A stretch of 64,000 nt of DNA from Kribbella flavida DSM 17836. Lineage in GTDB: Bacteria > Actinomycetota > Actinomycetes > Propionibacteriales > Kribbellaceae. The translations under genes and the position numbers were made by a program. Below, piece after piece: positions 1 to 8,011 of the stretch. Location: assembly GCF_000024345.1 (NCBI RefSeq), contig NC_013729.1, positions 4,092,001-4,156,000 on the forward strand. The letters run 5' to 3'. Every line of letters begins with the position of its first letter. Position 1 is the stretch's first letter. The notes under the pieces were generated by a model. The model was not told where the DNA came from, made no database searches, and saw only the letters and a list, made by a program, of their open reading frames with translations.

Positions 1-529
1 CGTAGATCCGGCCGGCGTGACCGTCGGCGGTGAGCAGCACGGCCATCAGGTCGGCCAGGTCCTCGAGGTCGACGAACGGCTCCCCCACCTCTGCCATCGG
101 CAGCGCGAGCCGGCCGGCCTCGATCGGCGCCGCCCAGAGGTCCTCGGTGAAGTTCTGGCTGAAGTTGTTCGCCCGCACGATCGTCCAGTCCACCCCCGAC
201 GCCCGCACCGCGCGCTCCGCCTCGGCCATTCCAGCGCCGAAGGTCCCGGCCGCCTGGTCGAGGCCGCGCCCGGACAGGACCACGAACCGCCCGGTCCCCG
301 CGGCAACCGCCTGGCTGACGAACGGCTCGATCACCTCCGTCTCCTCCGGCGCGACCAGGTAGACCGCCGACACCCCCTGCACGGCGTCCGCCCACGTCCC
401 ACGGTCCTGCCAGTCGAACCGCGTCTGCGCCGACCGCGAACCGGCCCGCACCTCCACCCCTCGCGCGCGCAGCCGCTGCACCACCCGGCGCCCGCTCTTG
501 CCCGTTGCTCCCAGCACCAAAATCGTCAT
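1..529 (-). CDS. NmrA-like NAD(P)-binding protein (partial, 3' end outside window)
   Basis: The reading frame is open from an ATG at 529 to the left edge, so the C-terminus is missing. The N-terminus begins MTILVLGATGKSGRRV, the GxxGxxG Rossmann motif (about residues 7-13) of NmrA/HSCARG-like atypical short-chain dehydrogenases. Further on, a VYLVAPEE stretch and a WTIVRANNFSQNF stretch match the usual strand ends of this family. Such proteins bind NAD(P)H and act as quinone reductases, redox sensors or isomerases; the substrate cannot be told here. It is divergent from the AraC-type gene at 641 with about 110 bases between the starts, so that regulator may control it. Confident on fold, not on role. 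Confidence 0.85.
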   Translation of the reverse strand, partial: MTILVLGATGKSGRRVVQRLRARGVEVRAGSRSAQTRFDWQDRGTWADAVQGVSAVYLVAPEETEVIEPFVSQAVAAGTGRFVVLSGRGLDQAAGTFGAGMAEAERAVRASGVDWTIVRANNFSQNFTEDLWAAPIEAGRLALPMAEVGEPFVDLEDLADLMAVLLTADGHAGRIY

Positions 530-628
530 GCCCCGAGTCAACCGGCGGCGGCCGCGGCGGGCCATGGCCGGGAGTTCGCCGCCCATGTCCGTCCGTCCCA
601 GCCGCCCGGAGTTGTCCCCGCGCCCACC

Positions 629-634
629 TATCGT
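629..634 (+). promoter_or_regulatory. -10 box of a leaderless promoter (AraC-type gene)
   Basis: TATCGT ends six bases before the GTG at 641. A -10 hexamer this close places the transcription start at or next to the start codon, so the mRNA would be leaderless. This supports 641 as the start over any upstream codon. Confidence 0.5.
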
Positions 635-640
635 GGAGGC

Positions 641-1531
641 GTGGAACCCCTCGACGACCTCCTGCGCAGTGTCCGCGCCGACGGTGCCGTTCTCGGTACG
701 CCGGTGCTGGCGGCGCCGTACGCGCTGCGCTTCGTCGACGGCGCGGCCCTGACCTTGATCGCCCCGCTGCGCGGCGAGGCGTGGATCGTTGCCGACGGCA
801 CACCGGTGGTGGTCCGTCCCGGGGACACCGCGGTCGTGCGCGGCCCGGAACCGTTCGTCGTCACCGACGACCCGGACCGCCGGGGCGAGACCGTCGACGT
901 GCTCTGCGACGGCACCGTCCAGGGCTCCAGCACGCCGTACGACGAGTCGGCGGCCGGCACAGTCCTGCTCGCCGGCGCGGCCCACGTCCGCCAGGAGCTG
1001 CCGAGCCGGCTCCTGCGCGACCTGCCCCGGGCGGTCGTCGTCCCGGCGGACCACGACTGCGCACCGCTGCGGGACTACCTCGAGCAGCGGATCGCGGCCG
1101 GCATGCACGGCCGCCGGGTGGTGCTCGACCGGCTGATCGACTGGCTGCTGATCTGTGCCCTGCGCGACTGGTTCGAGCAGAATTCCACGCCCTGGTACCG
1201 CGCGGCCGGCGACGCCACCGTCGGCCCGGTCCTCCAGGCGCTGCACGACGCCCCCGCCGCGCCCTGGACGCTCGCCTCGCTCGCGGGCGTCGCCGGCGTC
1301 TCCCGGACGACGCTGGCCCGGCGCTTCACCGACCTGATCGGCGAGCCGCCGCTGACCTACCTGACCGAGCTGAGGATGACGCTCGCCACCCAGCTGCTGG
1401 CCGAGCCGGACGCCACCGTGGCCCGCGTCGCCCGCCGGGTCGGGTACGCCGACGCCTTCAGCTTCAGCGCCGCCTTCAAGCGCGAACGCGGCGTCAGCCC
1501 GAGCACCTACCTGACCTCACAGCCCGCCTGA
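641..1531 (+). CDS. AraC family transcriptional regulator with cupin sensor domain
   Basis: The 296-residue protein has an AraC-binding cupin-type domain (about residues 1-190, with the typical 'DLLRSVRADGAVLGTPVL' opening and a VVVRPGDTAVVRG turn). A C-terminal double helix-turn-helix follows at about 205-292, with conserved LASLAGVAGVSRTTLARRF and VGYADAFSFSAAFKRERG segments. GTG at 641 is chosen because it starts exactly where family members start and follows a TATCGT -10 box by six bases; the open frame upstream to position 17 is only the antisense shadow of the NmrA-like gene. It is divergent from that oxidoreductase, the usual arrangement of an AraC regulator and its target. The inducer is unknown. 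Confidence 0.88.
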   Translation: MEPLDDLLRSVRADGAVLGTPVLAAPYALRFVDGAALTLIAPLRGEAWIVADGTPVVVRPGDTAVVRGPEPFVVTDDPDRRGETVDVLCDGTVQGSSTPYDESAAGTVLLAGAAHVRQELPSRLLRDLPRAVVVPADHDCAPLRDYLEQRIAAGMHGRRVVLDRLIDWLLICALRDWFEQNSTPWYRAAGDATVGPVLQALHDAPAAPWTLASLAGVAGVSRTTLARRFTDLIGEPPLTYLTELRMTLATQLLAEPDATVARVARRVGYADAFSFSAAFKRERGVSPSTYLTSQPA

Positions 1532-1554
1532 CGAGCCCCGAAACCCGCTCCGGG

Positions 1555-2346
1555 TCAGAACGCCGGCCAGGGAATCGCGGGCCAGTCGTCGCTCGGGTAC
1601 GGGAACGTGCCGGTCTTCAGCAGCGAAGCGCAGCGCTCCCGGGTCGCCGACAGCTCGACCCCGGTGATCAGCTCGCACAGCTCCGTGCCGAGCTTGCCGG
1701 CCAGGCCGTCGGCCAGCTTGCGCACGTCCTCCAGCAGCTCCGCCGGCACCGGATCGCCGGCCCAGCCCCACAGCACCGTGCGCAGCTTGTCGTCGGCGTT
1801 GAAGGTCACCCCGTGGTCGACGCCGAACACCCGCCCGTCGCCCGGGTTCAGCACGTGACCGCCCTTGCGGTCGGCATTGTTGACCACGGCATCGAACACC
1901 GCCATCCGGCGCAGCTGCTCGTTGTCGGCGTGCACGAGGGTGACCGGGTTGTGCCGTCCGTCGAGCGCGTCCAGCACGCCGACCCAGCCGGCCGGCACCC
2001 GGCCCTGCGGCACGATGTCGACCAGCTCGGTCTCCCCCGGCGGCAGCTCCGCCTCGTCGATCCACAGCTGCACCATGCCGTCGCCGAGCGGCCCGTCGCG
2101 CAGCAGCGTCGGCGGGACGACGGACCAGCCGAGCGCCTCCGACACGACGTACGCCGCGTACTCGCGCTGGGCCAGCGTGCCGTCCGGGAAGTCCCACAGC
2201 GGGCGTTCGCCCTGGACCGGCTTGTAGACGACCGTCGCGGACTCGCCGTCCAGGGTGACCTCACCCTGGAAAGTGCCGTTGGACGCGGCCACCAGCCGTC
2301 CGTGCAGGGACAGCTCGCCGTGGGCCAGCAAGGCAGTGACGTTCAT
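1555..2346 (-). CDS. SCO1521 family protein (PI3/PI4-kinase-like fold)
   Basis: A 263-residue cytoplasmic protein of the actinobacterial SCO1521 family. The kinase-like catalytic loop FDAVVNNADRKGGHVL lies at residues 151-166 and a DFG-like GVDHGVTFN at about 175-183, resembling phosphatidylinositol 3/4-kinase and HipA-type enzymes. The true substrate of the family is not known to me. It is the last gene of a tight three-gene operon (histidine phosphatase, DUF3090, this gene) with a 7-base gap to the upstream DUF3090 stop. The same trio occurs widely in actinobacteria, including mycobacteria, where it lies beside uppP. Confidence 0.85.
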   Translation of the reverse strand: MNVTALLAHGELSLHGRLVAASNGTFQGEVTLDGESATVVYKPVQGERPLWDFPDGTLAQREYAAYVVSEALGWSVVPPTLLRDGPLGDGMVQLWIDEAELPPGETELVDIVPQGRVPAGWVGVLDALDGRHNPVTLVHADNEQLRRMAVFDAVVNNADRKGGHVLNPGDGRVFGVDHGVTFNADDKLRTVLWGWAGDPVPAELLEDVRKLADGLAGKLGTELCELITGVELSATRERCASLLKTGTFPYPSDDWPAIPWPAF

Positions 2347-2353
2347 CGGTCGG

Positions 2354-2929
2354 TCATTCGCGGACGTGCCGGCGGTAGCCGTTGGCGCGCGGGCAGATGT
2401 GGCCCTCGGCGTCGATCGGGCGGCCGCAGAACGGGCAGCTCGGCCGGCCGGAGGCGACCAGCGCGACCGCCCGGCGGGCGAACGCCCGGGCCTGCTCCTC
2501 GCTGATCCGGACGATGAAGACCTCGGAGTCCTCCGACTCCATCGCCGCGGCGACCGGGTCCTCCTCGGCCAGCTCGGCCTGCTCGCCGGTGACCACGGCG
2601 AACACCTCGATCACCACCCGCTCGGCGTCGGCCTCCCAGGCCAGCGTCATGGTGCCGGCCCGGAACTCCTCCTCGATCGGCTGCTCCAGCGGATCGATGT
2701 CGTCCAGCCCGGCCGGTGCGGCCGGCTCGCGGTCGAATCGCCGGGCCACCTCGTCCAGCATCACGTCCAGCCGCTCCGCGAGCGCCATCACCTGTTCCTT
2801 CTCGCAGGCCACCGAGGTCAGCCTGGTGCCCGACCGGGCCTGCAGGAAGAAGGTCCGGGCACCGGGCTCTCCGACGGTGCCGGCGACGAACCGGTCCGGA
2901 TCGTCATACGAATGCACTACGCGCGCCAT
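2354..2929 (-). CDS. DUF3090 family protein
   Basis: A 191-residue protein starting MARVVHSYDDPDRFVAG, the standard opening of DUF3090. Near the C-terminus C165, C168 and C179 (CPFCGRPIDAEGHIC) form a zinc-ribbon-like or rubredoxin-like metal site. No enzymatic motif is visible. It is the middle gene of the phosphatase-DUF3090-SCO1521 operon, with 9 bases to the upstream gene, and is probably translated by coupling. The function of the family is unknown. Its fixed partnership with a kinase-like and a phosphatase-like protein suggests one shared pathway. Confidence 0.88.
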   Translation of the reverse strand: MARVVHSYDDPDRFVAGTVGEPGARTFFLQARSGTRLTSVACEKEQVMALAERLDVMLDEVARRFDREPAAPAGLDDIDPLEQPIEEEFRAGTMTLAWEADAERVVIEVFAVVTGEQAELAEEDPVAAAMESEDSEVFIVRISEEQARAFARRAVALVASGRPSCPFCGRPIDAEGHICPRANGYRRHVRE

Positions 2930-2938
2930 ACCGAAACC

Positions 2939-3649
2939 CTATCTGCCGCCGACGACCGCGTCGGAGGACGGTACTGCGGTCTTTCGTCCGCGCTTCTTCG
3001 GCTGCTCGGCCGGCTGCGGGATCAGCGAGGCGAGCTCGCTGCCGGAGTCGTTCAGGCGGACCAGGAACGGGCGGACCGGGGTGTAGCTGATGATCGTCGT
3101 ACTCGCGGTGTCGACCACGATGCGCTGGAACGTGTCGAGGTGCTGACCGAGCGCGTCGGCGACGATCGCCTTGATCACGTCACCGTGCGACACCGCGACC
3201 CACAGCGCCTGCGGGCCGTGGCTGACCGCCAGCGCGGCGTCGTGCGCGCGGATCGCGTCCACCGCGCGTTGCTGCATGCCACGCATCGACTCGCCGTTCG
3301 GGAACGTCACCGCCGACGGGTGCTGCTGGACGACGGTCCACAGCGGGTCCTTGGCCAGGGCACTGATCTTCTGCCCGGTCCAATCGCCGTACCCGCACTC
3401 GGTGAGTCGCCGGTCGGTTGCCGGACGCAACTGGGGGTGGTGCTTCGCGATCGCGGCGGCGGTCTGCTTGCAGCGGTCCAGCGGCGAGGTGACGATCGAG
3501 GCCAGCGGCAGTTCCGCCAGCCGCTCGCCGACCGCGGCGGCCTGGAGCACGCCGGTCTCGTCCAGTTTCACCCCTGGGGTCCGGCCGGCCAGGACGCCGG
3601 AGGTGTTGGCACTGCTGCGTCCGTGCCGGACCAGAATCACCGTGGGCAT
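2939..3649 (-). CDS. Histidine phosphatase superfamily protein (MSMEG_4193 type)
   Basis: A 236-residue protein beginning MPTVILVRHGRSSANTSG. The RHG motif at residues 8-10 carries the catalytic histidine of the phosphoglycerate mutase/histidine phosphatase superfamily. The AVSHGDVIKAIVADALG stretch holds the second catalytic histidine. The C-terminus ends in a basic tail (KKRGRK). ATG 3649 is preferred over an upstream in-frame ATG because TACCGT at 3657-3662 lies seven bases upstream, a leaderless -10. It is first in the operon with DUF3090 and SCO1521. The substrate is unknown; family members in mycobacteria are annotated as phosphoglycerate mutase-like. Confidence 0.87.
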   Translation of the reverse strand: MPTVILVRHGRSSANTSGVLAGRTPGVKLDETGVLQAAAVGERLAELPLASIVTSPLDRCKQTAAAIAKHHPQLRPATDRRLTECGYGDWTGQKISALAKDPLWTVVQQHPSAVTFPNGESMRGMQQRAVDAIRAHDAALAVSHGPQALWVAVSHGDVIKAIVADALGQHLDTFQRIVVDTASTTIISYTPVRPFLVRLNDSGSELASLIPQPAEQPKKRGRKTAVPSSDAVVGGR

Positions 3650-3656
3650 AGACCGC

Positions 3657-3699
3657 ACGGTATCCGGTCGGCCCAACCGGCGGCGGATCGGTGCATGAT
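3657..3699. promoter_or_regulatory. Divergent leaderless promoters between the phosphatase operon and corA
   Basis: On the minus strand TACCGT (3657-3662) lies seven bases before ATG 3649. On the plus strand CATGAT (3694-3699) lies six bases before GTG 3706. Only 56 bases separate the two starts. No obvious -35 consensus is seen. Confidence 0.5.
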
Positions 3700-3705
3700 G
3701 GTGCG

Positions 3706-4680
3706 GTGATCGTCGACTGCGGTGTGTACGCCGAGGGTGAGCGCAGGGACCTCCCCAAGGACCCCGAGACGGTCGCGCAGGCGATCGGCGCCGACGGCGA
3801 GAGCTTCGGCTGGGTCGGCCTGCACGAACCGACCGCGCCGGAGCTGGCCCGCGTGCAGGAGCTGTTCGGGTTGCACTCGCTCGCGGTGGAGGACGCGCTC
3901 AAGGCGCACCAGCGGCCGAAGGTCGAGCGGTACGGCGACTCGGTGGTCGTCGTCCTGCGCACGCTCTGGTACGTCGACGAGGGCGACGCCGTCGAGACCG
4001 GGCAGGTGAGCGTCTTCGTCGGTCCCCGCTACGTGGTCACCGTGCGGCACGGCGAGGGCGCGCCGCTGACCACCGCCCGGCAGGAGCTCGAGGAGCGGGC
4101 CTCGGTGCTCGGCCACGGCCCGGCCGCCGTGCTCTGGGCGATCTGCGACTCGGTCGTCGACGGGTACGAGGCGGTCGCCGAGCAGGTCGAGCTCGACGTC
4201 GACGAGGTGGAGAGCTCGGTCTTCTCCCCCGACCGGACCAGCGACGCCGCGCGGATCTACGCGCTCAAGCGCGAGGTGCTGGAGATGCGCCGCGCGATCG
4301 GCCCGCTGCGGGAGCCGATGGAGGCGTTCGCGCACGGCGCCGTACCGCTGATCAGCCGCGACGCCGCCCCGTTCTTCCGTGACGTGGCCGACCACGTCAT
4401 CCGGGTCTCCGACCAGACCGACGCGCTCGACACCCTGCTCAGCTCCGCGCTCAACGCCCACCTGGCCCGGGTCTCGGTCCAGCAGAACGACGACATGCGC
4501 CGGATCTCCGCCTGGGTGGCGATCGCCGCCGCGCCGACGATGATCGCCGGCGTCTACGGCATGAACTTCGAGAACATGCCCGAGCTGCGCTGGTACTACG
4601 GCTACTTCGCCTGCCTCGCCTTCATGGCCACCGTCTGCACCAGCATGTACGTCGGCTTCCGCCGCGCCGGCTGGCTCTGA
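3706..4680 (+). CDS. corA: CorA-type magnesium/cobalt transporter
   Basis: A 324-residue protein. It has a long cytoplasmic N-terminal funnel domain, then two C-terminal membrane helices around the signature GMN at residues 285-287 (YGMNFENMPE). The C-terminus is short and positively charged, RRAGWL. CorA forms a homopentameric channel for Mg2+ and Co2+ uptake in the cytoplasmic membrane. GTG 3706 (VIVDCGVY) is chosen over GTG 3691 because actinobacterial homologues begin there and a CATGAT -10 lies six bases upstream. It is convergent with uppP; a long hairpin separates the two. Confidence 0.93.
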   Translation: MIVDCGVYAEGERRDLPKDPETVAQAIGADGESFGWVGLHEPTAPELARVQELFGLHSLAVEDALKAHQRPKVERYGDSVVVVLRTLWYVDEGDAVETGQVSVFVGPRYVVTVRHGEGAPLTTARQELEERASVLGHGPAAVLWAICDSVVDGYEAVAEQVELDVDEVESSVFSPDRTSDAARIYALKREVLEMRRAIGPLREPMEAFAHGAVPLISRDAAPFFRDVADHVIRVSDQTDALDTLLSSALNAHLARVSVQQNDDMRRISAWVAIAAAPTMIAGVYGMNFENMPELRWYYGYFACLAFMATVCTSMYVGFRRAGWL

Positions 4681-4723
4681 CCCCCCGCCCCACCCCCCAC
4701 CCCCGCCCTCATCCCCCACTTGA

Positions 4724-4798
4724 GGGGAGAACCTGCCAACTTGTGGGTTCACCCCCTGGTATGCCGGGGGACAACCCACAAGTTGGCGGGTTCTCCCC
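4724..4798. terminator. Long near-perfect hairpin between convergent corA and uppP
   Basis: The left arm 4724-4756 and right arm 4766-4798 are 33 bases each. They are complementary except at three positions (an internal T/C and a CA/GT pair), with a 9-base loop at 4757-4765. It sits exactly between two convergent genes and can fold on both strands, so bidirectional termination is the simplest role. No U-tract follows. Its length is far beyond a normal terminator stem, so it may also be a mobile or REP-like palindrome. Confidence 0.7.
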
Positions 4799-4839
4799 CG
4801 AAATGCCGGCGGGTCGGGGGCGCGCGGGTTGGGGTGGGG

Positions 4840-5667
4840 TCAGGTGGCGGTGATGGTGCTGGTGGCGAGCAGGATGAGGATGACGACGCCGAGCAGGATG
4901 CGGTAGAAGGCGAAGACCTCGGTGGTGTGCTTGGCGACGAACTTGATCAGCCAGGCGACCGAGGCGTAGCCGACGATGAAGCTGACCACCACGCCGACGA
5001 TCACCGGGACGACGCCGATGCTGCCGTCGAGCGCGTGCTGCAACTCGAAGACCGCGGCCCCGACCAGGGCCGGGATGCCGAGCAGGAAGGCCATCCGGGT
5101 GGCGGCGACCCGGTCCAGCCCGCGGAACAGCCCGGCCGTGATCGTCGCGCCCGAGCGGGAGACGCCGGGAATCAGCGCCAGGCACTGGACGACGCCCATC
5201 ACGATCGCGTCGAGCAGGGTGATCCGGGTCAGCGGCCGGGCTTTGCTGCCCAGCCGCTCGGCCGCGACCATGAAGAACGACCAGCCGATCAGCGAGCCGG
5301 CCACCCACCACATGCTGCGCAGCGGGCCGGAGATGATCTCGCGGCCGAGGAACCCGACCACGCAGATCGGCAGCGAGCCGACGATCACGAACCAGCCCAT
5401 CCGGTGGTCGAACTCGCCCCGGTACTCCGGGTGCCGCAGGCCCTTGAACCAGGCGATGGCGTACGTCTTGATGTCGGTCCACATGAACAGCACGACCGCC
5501 GCGATCGCGCCGAACTGGATCACCGCGGTGAACGCCGTGATCGCCGGGTCGTCGATCTGCTGACCGAGCAGCTTCGAGGTGATGGTCAGGTGGCCGGTGC
5601 TGGAGACCGGCAGGAATTCGGTGAGCCCCTCGACGATGCCGAGAATGATGGCGTCCCAGATACTCAC
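4840..5667 (-). CDS. uppP: Undecaprenyl-diphosphatase
   Basis: A 275-residue integral membrane protein of the BacA/UppP family, with EGLTEFLPVSSTGH at residues 13-26 and a later PGVSRSGAT motif carrying the conserved active-site arginine and serine. It dephosphorylates undecaprenyl diphosphate to recycle the lipid carrier of peptidoglycan and other surface polymers, and confers bacitracin resistance. It starts with GTG, five bases after the stop of the LLM oxidoreductase, so the two are probably co-transcribed. In mycobacteria uppP also lies beside the histidine phosphatase/DUF3090 group, so the neighbourhood is conserved. Confidence 0.94.
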   Translation of the reverse strand: MSIWDAIILGIVEGLTEFLPVSSTGHLTITSKLLGQQIDDPAITAFTAVIQFGAIAAVVLFMWTDIKTYAIAWFKGLRHPEYRGEFDHRMGWFVIVGSLPICVVGFLGREIISGPLRSMWWVAGSLIGWSFFMVAAERLGSKARPLTRITLLDAIVMGVVQCLALIPGVSRSGATITAGLFRGLDRVAATRMAFLLGIPALVGAAVFELQHALDGSIGVVPVIVGVVVSFIVGYASVAWLIKFVAKHTTEVFAFYRILLGVVILILLATSTITAT

Positions 5668-5672
5668 CGGGC

Positions 5673-6731
5673 TCAGTCACCGATCCCGGCGAGCTCGAGC
5701 GCCTCGGCGGCGGTGCGCAGCGTCGCGATCCGCTCGTCCACGGTGGCCGCGAACGGGGTCAGCGCGACCGTCGTCGCCCCGGCCTCGGCGTACGCCGTGA
5801 GCTTGTCGGCGATCCGCTGCTTGTCGCCGAGCAGCGAGATCGCGTCGATGAACCCGTGCGGCACGGCGGCCATCGCCTCCCGGTGCTTCTTGGCCAGGAA
5901 CAGGTCCTGGATCTCCTTGGCCTGCTCGGCGTAGCCCATCCGGACCGCCAGCGCGTTGTAGAAGTTCTTCTCCCGGCTGCCCATGCCGCCGACGTACAGC
6001 GCGGCGTAGCCCCGGATCGGGTCGGCCGCGGCGGCGAGGTCGTCACCGGTGACCACCGGGACCGACGCCACCGTGTCGAAGCCGTCCAGGCCGAGGCCGG
6101 GCTGACGGGTCTGCCGGCCCGTCCGGATGTGGTTCAACTGTTCTCCCAGATAGGCGGGGTCGTTCAGGATGCCGAGCCAGCCGTCGGCGATCTCGCCGGC
6201 CAGCTCGAGGTTCTTCGGGCCGACGGCGGCCAGGTACACCGGCACGTGGTCGCGGACCGGCCGGATCGACAGCTTCAGCGCCTTGCCCGGGCCGTCCGGC
6301 AGCGGCAGGGTGAAGTGCTTGCCCTGGTACGACACCGTCTCACGGCGCAGCGCCGCGTTCACGATCGCGACGTACTCCCGGGTCCGCTCCAGCGGCCGGT
6401 CGAACCGGACGCCGTGCCAGCCCTCCGACACCTGCGGCCCGGACACTCCGAGGCCGAGCCGGAACCGGCCGCCGGACAGCGTGTCCAGGGTCGCCGCCGT
6501 CATCGCCGTCATCGCCGGCGTCCGGGCCGGGATCTGGAACACGGCCGCGCCGACGTCGATGGTCGAGGTCTGCGCGGCGATCCAGGTCAGCAGCGTGGCG
6601 GCGTCGGAACCGTACGCCTCGGCGGCCCAGGTGACCGAGAACCCGAGCCGTTCGGCCTCCTTCACGAGCCTGAGATGGTCCAGATGATCGTCCCCGCCGA
6701 GCACGAAGCCGATGTTGAGTCCGAGTCGCAT
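5673..6731 (-). CDS. LLM class F420-dependent oxidoreductase
   Basis: A 352-residue luciferase-like monooxygenase-fold protein (MRLGLNIGFVLGGDDHLDHLRLVKEAERLGF). It has the VTWAAEAYGSDAATLLTWIAAQT and FRLGLGVSGPQVSEGWHG segments typical of actinobacterial F420-binding members. It probably moves hydride between F420 and an unknown substrate. ATG 6731 is used because it matches the family start and lies eight bases after a TAGGCT -10 (6740-6745, minus strand); an upstream ATG at 6785 would run into the divergent gene. It is followed by uppP after 5 bases. Confidence 0.88.
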   Translation of the reverse strand: MRLGLNIGFVLGGDDHLDHLRLVKEAERLGFSVTWAAEAYGSDAATLLTWIAAQTSTIDVGAAVFQIPARTPAMTAMTAATLDTLSGGRFRLGLGVSGPQVSEGWHGVRFDRPLERTREYVAIVNAALRRETVSYQGKHFTLPLPDGPGKALKLSIRPVRDHVPVYLAAVGPKNLELAGEIADGWLGILNDPAYLGEQLNHIRTGRQTRQPGLGLDGFDTVASVPVVTGDDLAAAADPIRGYAALYVGGMGSREKNFYNALAVRMGYAEQAKEIQDLFLAKKHREAMAAVPHGFIDAISLLGDKQRIADKLTAYAEAGATTVALTPFAATVDERIATLRTAAEALELAGIGD

Positions 6732-6739
6732 GACAGGCG

Positions 6740-6776
6740 AGCCTAACGAGCCGATGTCGGCGCTCCGCAATAGGCT
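6740..6776. promoter_or_regulatory. Paired divergent leaderless promoters, both with TAGGCT
   Basis: TAGGCT on the minus strand (6740-6745) lies eight bases before ATG 6731. The same hexamer on the plus strand (6771-6776) lies seven bases before ATG 6784. The two starts are 52 bases apart, so the promoters are back to back. Confidence 0.55.
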
Positions 6777-6783
6777 CGGCTTC

Positions 6784-7725
6784 ATGCAGCAGCGCTATCT
6801 CGGTCACAGTGGTCTGGCGGTGAGCCGGCTCGGTCTGGGCACCATGTCCTGGGGCCGCGACACCGACGAGCACGAGGCCCGTGAGCAGCTCGCCGCCTTC
6901 GTGGCGGCGGGCGGGACCCTGGTCGACACCGCGGCGGCGTACGGGGACGGTGACAGCGAGCGGCTGATCGGCAGCCTGCTCGGCGACGTGGTGGACCGCG
7001 ACGACCTGGTGATCGCCACCAAGGCCGGCTTCAGCGTCCGTCGCGGCGAGCGGATCACCGACACCTCGCGCGGCGCCCTGCTCCGGGACCTGGAGGGCTC
7101 GCTGCGCCGGCTGAACGTCGACCACATCGACCTGTGGCAGCTGCACACCTGGTCCGACGACGTCCCGCTGGAGGAGACGCTGTCCGCGCTCGACCACGCG
7201 GTGAACTCCGGCAAGGTCCGCTACGTCGGCGTCTCGAACTACGCGGGCTGGAAGTCGGCCCGCGCGGTCACCTGGCAGCAGGCCTGGCCCGGCCGCGCGG
7301 TCCCGGTCTCCAACCAGGTGGAGTACTCGCTGCTCGCCCGCGACGCCGAGGCGGACGCGATCCGCGCGGCCGGCGGGCTCGGCATCGGCGTGCTCGCCTG
7401 GTCGCCGCTTGGCCGCGGCGTGTTGACTGGGAAGTACCGCACCGGGATCCCCGCGGACTCCCGGGCGGCGTCCCAGCATCTGTCCAGATTCGTCGACCCC
7501 TACCTGGACGGCCGGGGTTCGGGCATCGTGGAAGCCGTGGCCCGGGCCGCCGACGGGCTGGGCTGGAGCCCGCTCGAGGTGGCCCTCACCTGGGTGCGGG
7601 ATCGGCCAGGGGTGACGGCGGCGATCGTCGGGGCCCGGACGGCGATGCAGCTCAAGTCGGTGCTGGGAACGGAGGAGCTCACCCTTCCGCCGGCCATCGC
7701 GGCCGCGCTGGAGGATGTGTCGTGA
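6784..7725 (+). CDS. Aldo/keto reductase
   Basis: A 313-residue (beta/alpha)8-barrel NADPH-dependent oxidoreductase. The catalytic tetrad is visible: D48 and Y53 (VDTAAAYGDGDSE), K80 (IATKAGF) and H121 (QLHTW). The opening MQQRYLGHSGLAVSRLGLGTMSWG is typical of the potassium-channel-beta-like AKR subfamily. ATG 6784 follows a TAGGCT -10 by seven bases. The DUF5703 gene follows at once. The substrate is not predictable; general carbonyl reduction is likely. Confidence 0.92.
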   Translation: MQQRYLGHSGLAVSRLGLGTMSWGRDTDEHEAREQLAAFVAAGGTLVDTAAAYGDGDSERLIGSLLGDVVDRDDLVIATKAGFSVRRGERITDTSRGALLRDLEGSLRRLNVDHIDLWQLHTWSDDVPLEETLSALDHAVNSGKVRYVGVSNYAGWKSARAVTWQQAWPGRAVPVSNQVEYSLLARDAEADAIRAAGGLGIGVLAWSPLGRGVLTGKYRTGIPADSRAASQHLSRFVDPYLDGRGSGIVEAVARAADGLGWSPLEVALTWVRDRPGVTAAIVGARTAMQLKSVLGTEELTLPPAIAAALEDVS

Positions 7726-7753
7726 GGTAGCCGCCTGGAATCTGGAGGTGCGG

Positions 7754-7939
7754 ATGGGCGAGTACGAACTGCAGCAGTTCGAGGTGTCCCGGACGGAGTC
7801 GCGTGGCGCGGTCCGCCGGCTGCTCACCGAGCACGCGGAGTACGGCGGGTGGGAGCTGGCCCGGCTGCGCCGCTACCCCGACGGCACCCGGCGGGTCTGG
7901 TTGCGCCGCCGCATCATCCGGGTGATGCGCACTCTCTGA
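7754..7939 (+). CDS. DUF5703 family small protein
   Basis: A 61-residue basic protein, MGEYELQQFEVSRTESRGA, ending RVWLRRRIIRVMRTL. The HAEYGGWELARLR core is strongly conserved in actinobacteria under DUF5703. ATG 7754 is chosen because GGAGG at 7744-7748 lies five bases upstream; the open frame extends a little further but without a ribosome site. It starts 28 bases after the aldo/keto reductase stop, so it may be co-transcribed with it. The function is unknown. Confidence 0.8.
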   Translation: MGEYELQQFEVSRTESRGAVRRLLTEHAEYGGWELARLRRYPDGTRRVWLRRRIIRVMRTL

Positions 7940-8011
7940 CCGCCGGCCGGCAGGTGTGTGAGCCCGGTCGGCTGGGTACCCGCCGTCGCCTGAGAGCGAA
8001 GCGGGAGACCG

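Noticed and set aside
505..2505. Long open frame on the plus strand (about 2 kb)
   Set aside because: It is a high-GC shadow: Arg/Pro/Gly-rich, no family, and it overlaps the AraC and SCO1521 genes, which have clear domains.
7940..8011. CTGAGAG near recQ suggesting a TPP riboswitch
   Set aside because: Only the short CTGAGA matches; the other conserved thi-box elements and a thiamine gene are missing.
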